46,944 bases of DNA from Acidobacteria bacterium UBA7540 (GTDB lineage Bacteria; Acidobacteriota; Terriglobia; UBA7540), in contig DLMI01000099.1 of the NCBI GenBank assembly GCA_002478145.1, positions 4,964-51,907 on the forward strand, in the 5' to 3' direction. Shown here piece by piece: positions 40,551-46,944 of this stretch; the first letter of the stretch is position 1; each line of letters starts with the position of its first letter. Below the pieces are notes generated by a model. The model worked only from the letters and a program-made list of their open reading frames with translations, did no database searches and was not told the origin of the DNA. The translations under genes were made by a program, and so were the position numbers.

Positions 40551-43427
40551 ATGGACACCCTGATTCAATCGCTTACTTCGTTTCTAAACCTGTCAAAACT
40601 CACTGCGGTGACAGTGCCGGGCATGGTCGTCGCCTTCGCGCTCATTCTGGTGCTCGGGCCGATACCCTGCCGCGACAACTCCAAGAGTTGCCCATTCTGC
40701 TCTGACACGCTAAAGCCGGTAGCGGTTGGAGGGAAAAAGTTGTCGGATACGGGGAAACCTCAGCAAGCGATGGGTCCGACGGCCCCGAGTGCGGGGAATA
40801 AGTCGGTGGATACTGGGAACACCGAGCCAGCGACGGGTCCGACGGCACATTTCACGATGAACGGGCAGACCCAGACCGTAAGCGACCCAGGCACACTTAC
40901 TCTGAACCTTGCTACAGACGCCAGCGTGCCGGTAAAGTTCGTCAGCACAAGCACACAGGGCTCGGCGCTCATTACAGGTTATGTCTGGAAGAGCAATGGC
41001 ACGCAGATTTGCAGCAATTTTCCATCTTGTACCTACCCCTTCAGTACGCCGAGCAATACCATTACATTGACGGTGACGGACGCGAGCGGAAAAACCTCCA
41101 CGGCTCAAGGGAACACCACCGCTCCGTTGACGCTTTCTCCCACGAGTCTCAATTTTGTCACTGGAAGTGATGGGAAGGCCGTTGCACAGCAGGTACTGAC
41201 ACTTACCAACACGGGCAAGTCGGACCTTTCGAGCATTAAAGCATCCATCTCGGGGACTGACCAGAGCCGCTTCCGGCTTGATGAGACGCTTTGTAGTAAC
41301 GCAAACCCACTACCGCCTGCAAGCAATTGCATCATCACCGTTCGTTATACACGGCGCACGTTTGATCCGTACCGACCGCTTGATCCGCTGCGACCCTCGT
41401 CCGCGGTAACGTTTGCCGCGATTCTTTCTGTCTCAGCTGTAGACAAGTCATCGGGTTCTGACCAACCGGTGAAAGCAACCGCATCGTTAGCAGCCAGTCC
41501 CGAATCTGCTTCCCCCTCTGAAGCAAGCAACGTTAAACAAATCGGAAATACAGTCATCACCTCTAAGGCTACTTGGCTGAACAGCGGGTCCGATTCTACG
41601 GTGGCTGCCGACAGGGGAATACTTCTAGAAAACCTCGAGCACCTTCTGGTACATCCTGAACTGTTCAAAGATGAAATTAAATCCATAAAGAACTCATGCA
41701 AATATCTGCCTCTGTATGTAGTGCCGAACTCACGCCCTACCAGCGACAAATCGGATGAGAAGACCACCGATGGCGGCAAGAATAAACCTGGAACCCCGCA
41801 ATATGCGGGAGAGACTACAACGAGCGTCGAGGATGTCCTGTCTATTTGCGACGAATGCAATGCAAGTCTTACGAAGCTTGATGAGAGCTTGCAGGCGATG
41901 TTTGCGAAGAAACAGACTATCATCGCTCAGGACACGACCGACCTCACTGCGCTCTCTAGTTCCCTGGTTGCCGCCCAGAATAACGCAAACCGGCTCGTTG
42001 AGCGTGATCTTCAGGGTAAGGTAGCGCAGAAAAAAGATGATCTGCAGAAAGAGCAGGAATATTCCAAATCACTCTCGCAGGCGGACTCCTATGTGGCAAC
42101 CTTGATAAGCCAAGTGACGGCGACTCGTAACGCCGCATACAGCCAAGCCACTCCTGCGCCTGCGGCGCAAGACGCCTCGAAGACAAGTGTAGTAGCGGAT
42201 GTTTTCTTGACGATTCAACAGAACTTTCTCAAGTTCCTCCTCTTTTCGCTGATTATCGGGGCTATTTTCGATCCTATCCAGCGTGCCTTGTTGTCGTACG
42301 TAGGTCCACGCCGAGATGTTTTCAGTGTTTTCAACAGGGTCTACGGTCAGAAGGGTGATGGTGAGATTAGGTACGGTGATCGCCGGCTCCCACCATGGAC
42401 CACTGATAAGAAGTTTCTGCTATTGCCAGAGACTCCAAAGCGGGTTTTAACCCAGGAAGAGATGGAAGAGCGAGAGGCTTTGCGCTATAGTCCTGCTGAT
42501 TTTGCCTTCCGCCGGAATATGAACATTTACGACCAGAACTACGCCATCGGCGCGGGGTACATTTCGCAGAGCGAGTTCAACAGCATCTATAATGAGTTCT
42601 TCACCCAGAGCCAGATGACCTCTGGCTTGATTCTGCCGATGCTCATCCTCTCCGTCTGTATCGGCATGCGATTTATCTGCTGCGCAAGGGTTTCTGTGGT
42701 GGGTCCGGGTTCATGGTGGCTCATTTTCGCGGTTTGCGGGGCCATTTATATCGGGATTCTGTCAGGTCTACTGGGGTCTCATTTTGTGTCGTCCATCGGG
42801 TCCAGCGAGTACGCCAAAATTTACAGGCCATTAGACTTTTTGGCGGACATCGAACGCGTCTTTATTGATTTTTTCAAAATCATCAAACCCAGCGACAAAA
42901 AAGAAGCTGCCGATCAATCGAAGAACAACACAGGCAGCGAAGGGAAATCCGGCAGAGATCGCCGGAACCGGATTGTCTTATTGGGGATTTTGCTGCTACT
43001 GGCCTCGGTCTTGCTAATACTGGCGAATGATGATGTTCTTGGATTGGATGTTTTGCCGATCATTGCGTTGCCGAGTGTTTTTCTTATACCGCTCTGGGTT
43101 GCAGGCCTCGACCGTCTACACAAGTTCTATTCCGAACTCCAAGCCCGCATTGCAGGTAATATCCTCAGGCTACAGGAGAGCACCCAGCAGAAGATGGTTG
43201 ACTTGATTACCCATGACGAGTCGCTTGGTGCCTTGCAGGACAGTCTGGGCGAAACTATGCAAAACATTGGCGTACTTAGTAAGTTCGTTGAACAATACAA
43301 AGCCCATCTGGCAGAAGCAAATGCTTCGGGGAAACCTAAATCGCAGGCAGACCCCCCTACGGCTACCGGAGGCAAGAATCTGGACACGGCGGGCACTCCG
43401 TCGAATGATCCAGGCGACAGTTCGTAG
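40551..43427 (+). CDS. Large multi-pass membrane protein with Ig-like domains and coiled coils, unrecognised
   Basis: I do not recognise this 958-residue protein. It starts with a membrane helix (about residues 18-38), then a CPFC pair (47-50) and a low-complexity linker repeated twice (GKKLSDTGKPQQAMGPTAP, AGNKSVDTGNTEPATGPTA). Two beta-sandwich-like domains follow (about 100-190, PKD/Ig-like, and 190-315, resembling ASH/choice-of-anchor-D domains with APLTLSPTSLNFVTG). Next come a Ser/Thr linker and a coiled coil (440-530). Five further membrane helices lie near 553-574, 690-709, 721-742, 807-826 and 833-851, with a large domain between the first two. The tail is a coiled coil (860-925) plus a linker (TGGKNLDTAGTP) like the N-terminal one. 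It begins a three-gene cluster with a C25-like protease and probably serves as its membrane component. Confidence 0.85.
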   Translation: MDTLIQSLTSFLNLSKLTAVTVPGMVVAFALILVLGPIPCRDNSKSCPFCSDTLKPVAVGGKKLSDTGKPQQAMGPTAPSAGNKSVDTGNTEPATGPTAHFTMNGQTQTVSDPGTLTLNLATDASVPVKFVSTSTQGSALITGYVWKSNGTQICSNFPSCTYPFSTPSNTITLTVTDASGKTSTAQGNTTAPLTLSPTSLNFVTGSDGKAVAQQVLTLTNTGKSDLSSIKASISGTDQSRFRLDETLCSNANPLPPASNCIITVRYTRRTFDPYRPLDPLRPSSAVTFAAILSVSAVDKSSGSDQPVKATASLAASPESASPSEASNVKQIGNTVITSKATWLNSGSDSTVAADRGILLENLEHLLVHPELFKDEIKSIKNSCKYLPLYVVPNSRPTSDKSDEKTTDGGKNKPGTPQYAGETTTSVEDVLSICDECNASLTKLDESLQAMFAKKQTIIAQDTTDLTALSSSLVAAQNNANRLVERDLQGKVAQKKDDLQKEQEYSKSLSQADSYVATLISQVTATRNAAYSQATPAPAAQDASKTSVVADVFLTIQQNFLKFLLFSLIIGAIFDPIQRALLSYVGPRRDVFSVFNRVYGQKGDGEIRYGDRRLPPWTTDKKFLLLPETPKRVLTQEEMEEREALRYSPADFAFRRNMNIYDQNYAIGAGYISQSEFNSIYNEFFTQSQMTSGLILPMLILSVCIGMRFICCARVSVVGPGSWWLIFAVCGAIYIGILSGLLGSHFVSSIGSSEYAKIYRPLDFLADIERVFIDFFKIIKPSDKKEAADQSKNNTGSEGKSGRDRRNRIVLLGILLLLASVLLILANDDVLGLDVLPIIALPSVFLIPLWVAGLDRLHKFYSELQARIAGNILRLQESTQQKMVDLITHDESLGALQDSLGETMQNIGVLSKFVEQYKAHLAEANASGKPKSQADPPTATGGKNLDTAGTPSNDPGDSS

Positions 43428-43450
43428 ACAACGTCAGGAGACAATGGCTG

Positions 43451-44554
43451 ATGGCTCTCTTCATTGTCACTTCGTCCGCTGGGATGCAGAGTGTTTACGG
43501 CGCATCGGGATATCAGTTGATTCTGGCAAAGTCACGTGAACTGGCAAGCTCCGTTCCGCACGCCAAATTCTATGCCCTTGATGATGGTTTCTTGATGGGA
43601 CAACTCGCTGCGGCGAAAGATAACACAGCGCCGTCGCTCAGTGCTGCGCTGGGCCAGCTTACACGTATACCACCTGCACCTAACAACAGCGAGCGCAGCA
43701 TCTTGATCCTCGGCGATCACCGGATTTTCCCGTATTTCGAAGTTCCGAATCCTGTCCAGGACCGCATTGACCCGGATCCGAATGTTTTGACCGACAATCC
43801 TTACGGCTCGGGCGGCTCGCAGAATCCGGGCGATTGGTTGCGACCTGACCTACTACCCGTCGGCAGGATCGCTGCCGGAGTTTCAGATTCGGCTCAGGAT
43901 TTCTGCAAATTGCTCGACGTTCAGATTTCGCTCAGGAAGACTCGCCCGATCCGCGCAGGCTATGTCGAGGTTACAAGCCGGCAGTGGCAGAACACCAGCG
44001 CGTTTGTGATGTCCGCGCTCGCGTCCCCGAAGCGGGTATATGTCTCGCCAGACGATAGAATCGCCGCGCCTAATGCAAGCAATCTGGATTGCAAGTTTCT
44101 TTATTGCAATTTGCACGGGTTCCTAAACCAGTCGGCTTGGCAGGGATTCGATCCGGGGACCGGCTCATACGTGCCGGCTCTCACCCCCGACGCTTTTGCG
44201 GCGCAATACCTGCAAGGATCGATTGTCTTTAGTGAGGCTTGCTATGGCCTGCAAACGCAAGGGAGGAATACGTCTTCTTCCTGTGCCCTGTCGCTCCTCG
44301 CCGCCGGCGCTGCCGTGGTCGGCTCCACCGGTCTGGCCTTCGGGTCGTCTACGCCACAGCCTCAGACGTTGATCGACGCGGATGCCTTGGCACGGGGGTT
44401 TTTTAACCAGTCACTCCAGCCGAAAGCCACCCTGGGATCGTGCCTACAGGCTGCGAGGTTGAGTTTGCGGCAGTCGGCGCCCACACTTGACGCGTACCTG
44501 CGGAAGACCTTACTCGAATTTCAGTTGTTAGGAGATCCCTCCTATGCGATTTAA
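43451..44554 (+). CDS. C25/caspase-clan-like cysteine protease
   Basis: The 367-residue protein has the features of gingipain-type C25 and related CHAT proteases (clan CD). A strand pair RSILILGDHRIFPYF is followed by a DNPYGSGG loop and DLLPVGRIAAG. The catalytic dyad appears as His222 in LYCNLHGF and Cys264 in SIVFSEACYG. The C-terminal part, AAGAAVVGSTGLAFGSS..., closes with LLEFQLLGDPSYAI, the usual end of C25/CHAT domains. No signal peptide or membrane helix is present, so it may act in the cytoplasm or be moved by its neighbours. It starts 23 bases after the membrane protein gene and overlaps the next gene by 11 bases. The target is unknown. Confidence 0.82.
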   Translation: MALFIVTSSAGMQSVYGASGYQLILAKSRELASSVPHAKFYALDDGFLMGQLAAAKDNTAPSLSAALGQLTRIPPAPNNSERSILILGDHRIFPYFEVPNPVQDRIDPDPNVLTDNPYGSGGSQNPGDWLRPDLLPVGRIAAGVSDSAQDFCKLLDVQISLRKTRPIRAGYVEVTSRQWQNTSAFVMSALASPKRVYVSPDDRIAAPNASNLDCKFLYCNLHGFLNQSAWQGFDPGTGSYVPALTPDAFAAQYLQGSIVFSEACYGLQTQGRNTSSSCALSLLAAGAAVVGSTGLAFGSSTPQPQTLIDADALARGFFNQSLQPKATLGSCLQAARLSLRQSAPTLDAYLRKTLLEFQLLGDPSYAI

Positions 44555-46944
44555 TGCGTCATTCCTAGGATTGGGCAAAGTGATCTTGTGTTTGGCGATG
44601 TGCTCAACGGCCCTTTCTGCGCGCGAACCGGCCAGCAAAGAAGAAGATCGCCGAGCGGCAACGGCTTTGGACCCATGCCGCGAAAACGATTTTGGCAGAC
44701 CCGTGCTCCTGTATGATGCCAATACGAGAACCGCAAGAATTGTCTTCAAAGGCGATGTGCGACGTGCTCCGGATGCATATGGGGTATTTCCCTTGGCCGC
44801 ACTTCCACAGCCCCCGCCGCGATTCCTTTGCGACGGAAGGCCGGCAGAGGTATGGATCGCCAACCGCCGCCTTAAGCAGGTATTTAGTGTCACCACAACT
44901 TCTGTCTTCGTACTTTCGAGTGGCCTCCCCGAACTGCGCGGGATGCCCAGTGCACCAGCCGTTGCGCAGCCAACCGCCGCGCCAGCGGCGGCACCAAGCC
45001 CCGCCGCCAAGGGTGGTCTTGCCGGGCCGACGACGCTGACGACGGACGCGGTTGTGGGTTATCTGTTGAACGAGGAGACCTTTGATCGCCCCTTCCAAAG
45101 GCTCCAGGATGATGCAGCAACTGTCAAGGAGTTGCGTCGCTTTCTCAAGGGTCTCTTCGACCAATACAACAGCAAACTGGACAGCCTCACTGGAGGAATC
45201 ACTCCAGCCACAATACCGTCTGCACCACCCCCCCCCAAACCACCATTGCCACCGCCTGTACCACCAGCGCCGCTCCAAGGTGAAGCAACCTTGGGAGGCA
45301 CGACGACGAACTTTGTGTGGGAAACCGCCTCAATTAACGCAAGCTTTTTTCCCACCCCACCCCACCACGGCGTTCCTCTCGAACAAGCAGAGTCCGAGTT
45401 TGATCAACTCACAGGTCAGATCAACCAAATCGTAGCCGACGTCCAGCGAATCAACGCGAAGATTCAAAATTACCCGGTCGTCGATGTATTGGTTAATCTG
45501 CGGAGTCAGGTGGATACTTATGAAGATAGCGTGAGATTGCTCAACCATGAGTATCAAAACATCAACGCGGCTATCACCATACTGCATGACCTGAGGCAGA
45601 TAGCGAAAGAGTATTTGCGGCAGAGGAATGCCGCAGAGATTCGGGTGCTTCTTACCCAGAGATATGCTGGCTCGACCCCGGTGTTGGATGCCCCCACGAT
45701 TGCCCGTATCGTGGACCTCTATATGAACCAGGGGAAGGAGCCAAGCTCATACATCGATCGGAAAGGACGAGATAGCCTAGAGGACCGGCTGTGTGGACTC
45801 CGCCAGGACATGCAGCAGTTTTCCATTGAGACCCGAAGCGCGCTGCAAATGCCAAAGTGCACGGTCCTGACGAAGACGGGCACGGAGGACTGCCGCATCC
45901 CGTACCAGGCGGAGCCGTGCCTCCCCGGAAACACGGCTCTGCCGTGCGTTGAGAATGACGGTTTTCCTGATTGGGGAACAGGAGACTCATTACAGCTAGT
46001 CGAAATCCCTGCTGCTAACGCTAAGCTCGACACGTTGCGCCATGCAATTGTCGATCTCAATTCGGCCGAAGCTCAAACGTTTGCCGCAATCAATGCTGTC
46101 TACGACACTTATCGGGCCCCGCTTATACCTTTAAACGTTGATCTACAAAGCAATTCAGGGAACTTGATGGTCTTTTACTCGATCACAGGGACTGAGCAAT
46201 TTCAGAGGTACCGGGTTACGAACGAAACCCTACAGCCTCAGTCGGCCTGCGTTCAAACGCTCGCCGCTGGCAACGGAAGTACACCGGGCACTCCGAATTG
46301 CACAACCGCAGCCTCTGGAACGGCGACCTCTACAGCGACCACGAGCGCTGCGACGGCGCCGGCAGCTCCCGCAACCACTGCTTCCGCGACAACACCTCCA
46401 AGCCCGCCGGCTGATTTCTATGGGAGGTTTGAAGTCCACCACTTCGTGCGTGGCGCGCTAGTGAGCGGTTTGGCTTATGATTCGATAGGTAATCGTTCCT
46501 ACTCTTGGGTCGCTTGTCCGTCCCCTCCGTCCTCAGGGAGTGGACCATCAGGGGCTTGTTACTCGCAAGCGCCAGCAACATCAAATCCGACACCACCGAC
46601 AAGCTACCAACTCCTCCAATCGAATAGCCCACAAGCTGCGGTGGTGGTCGGCGTCAGTATCTTTATCAAGAGGGAGGACATGTTTCCGGGAGTCAAAGCA
46701 CCGTGGTGGCAGAGATATCTACCGACAGAACCATTTCTGGGTGCTTCTGTCTACCCATTGAACCATTACTTTGTGGGTGGCTCGCTCGAGCCGATACATG
46801 GGTTCAACTTGACTCTCGGCCCTGTTTTCGGATCGCAAGCCTCCTTACCGCCGCAATATACACCGGGCGAACAAGTGACCGGAACTACGGCCCCGACCGT
46901 TCCGAGTTCGAGTCGATTCCGAAAGTGCGGATTCCGGGGCAAGG
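44544..46944 (+). CDS. Secreted proline-rich coiled-coil protein, unrecognised (partial, runs off window)
   Basis: The frame starts at ATG 44544, inside the last codons of the protease gene, with AGGAG 9 bases upstream, and is open to the window edge (800 codons). A signal peptide (FNASFLGLGKVILCLAMCSTALSA) is followed by a beta-rich domain with Cys residues and an Ala/Pro linker. A proline run (PSAPPPPKPPLPPPVPPAPL) and a long coiled coil (EQAESEFDQLTGQINQIVAD, then RINAKIQ onward) come next. A Thr/Ala-rich linker (ASGTATSTATTSAATAPAAP) leads to a C-terminal part with alternating aromatic strands (FLGASVYPLNHYFVGGSLEP, GFNLTLGPVFG). These look like outer-membrane beta-strands. I do not recognise the family. 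It probably spans the periplasm as the third part of the protease cluster. Confidence 0.82.
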   Translation, partial: MRFNASFLGLGKVILCLAMCSTALSAREPASKEEDRRAATALDPCRENDFGRPVLLYDANTRTARIVFKGDVRRAPDAYGVFPLAALPQPPPRFLCDGRPAEVWIANRRLKQVFSVTTTSVFVLSSGLPELRGMPSAPAVAQPTAAPAAAPSPAAKGGLAGPTTLTTDAVVGYLLNEETFDRPFQRLQDDAATVKELRRFLKGLFDQYNSKLDSLTGGITPATIPSAPPPPKPPLPPPVPPAPLQGEATLGGTTTNFVWETASINASFFPTPPHHGVPLEQAESEFDQLTGQINQIVADVQRINAKIQNYPVVDVLVNLRSQVDTYEDSVRLLNHEYQNINAAITILHDLRQIAKEYLRQRNAAEIRVLLTQRYAGSTPVLDAPTIARIVDLYMNQGKEPSSYIDRKGRDSLEDRLCGLRQDMQQFSIETRSALQMPKCTVLTKTGTEDCRIPYQAEPCLPGNTALPCVENDGFPDWGTGDSLQLVEIPAANAKLDTLRHAIVDLNSAEAQTFAAINAVYDTYRAPLIPLNVDLQSNSGNLMVFYSITGTEQFQRYRVTNETLQPQSACVQTLAAGNGSTPGTPNCTTAASGTATSTATTSAATAPAAPATTASATTPPSPPADFYGRFEVHHFVRGALVSGLAYDSIGNRSYSWVACPSPPSSGSGPSGACYSQAPATSNPTPPTSYQLLQSNSPQAAVVVGVSIFIKREDMFPGVKAPWWQRYLPTEPFLGASVYPLNHYFVGGSLEPIHGFNLTLGPVFGSQASLPPQYTPGEQVTGTTAPTVPSSSRFRKCGFRGK

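Overview
The window looks like a chromosomal segment of a diderm, high-GC soil-type bacterium, most likely an Acidobacteriota member. The strongest sign is the PadR regulator followed by a 911-residue MacB/FtsX-type permease with the N-terminal extension of 'acidobacterial duplicated orphan permeases' (35801-38878). TAT-exported Gfo/Idh oxidoreductases, ECF sigma modules, heptose/LPS genes and many extragenic palindromes fit that picture. The assignment rests on gene content read by eye, without a database search. No rRNA and no CRISPR array are present. There is one tRNA, tRNA-Arg(CCG).

Layout. 1-2937: an ABC-2 exporter pair (ATPase and permease) and a small membrane protein. 3247-5721 (minus): a heptose kinase, a family-9 glycosyltransferase and a Trm112-like zinc-ribbon protein, which suggests lipopolysaccharide core synthesis. 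5776-9309: a divergent GH57 glucanotransferase and M20 peptidase. 9365-10084: a vapBC toxin-antitoxin pair with a readable promoter. 10158-11878: an ECF sigma factor with a plausible self-recognised promoter, a putative membrane anti-sigma protein and a secreted protein. 11936-17597: two Gfo/Idh oxidoreductases, a frameshifted aldolase remnant, a SYLF protein and a NYN/LOTUS-type protein. 17949-20879: a type IV pilin-like protein, a polyprenyl-phosphate sugar transferase and a methyltransferase, followed by a transposase stump. 21231-27379 (minus): CutC, a PfkB kinase, a cold-shock protein, STAS, a TPR protein, an OB-fold-like protein and an S1/P1-like nuclease. 27987-31462: small secreted or membrane proteins, the tRNA and a MITE-like element. 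31869-39328: an ABC-F ATPase, a TetR/membrane-protein pair with a perfect 32-bp palindromic operator, the PadR/ADOP pair and a VOC protein.

The most unusual part is 40551 to the right edge: three tightly packed, largely unfamiliar plus-strand genes. The first encodes a 958-residue multi-pass membrane protein with Ig-like extracytoplasmic domains and coiled coils. The second encodes a C25/caspase-clan-like cysteine protease with a visible His/Cys dyad and no signal peptide. The third encodes a secreted, proline-rich, coiled-coil protein that is still open at the window edge and ends in outer-membrane-like beta segments. I read this as one operon, possibly an envelope-spanning protease system. 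That function is inference.

Intergenic space carries layered repeats: three copies of a long-inverted-repeat element built on gaatagtgaatagtaaat-like arms, several other 'word' repeats, REP-like GC hairpins, and one 224-bp MITE-like element with perfect 13-bp termini.
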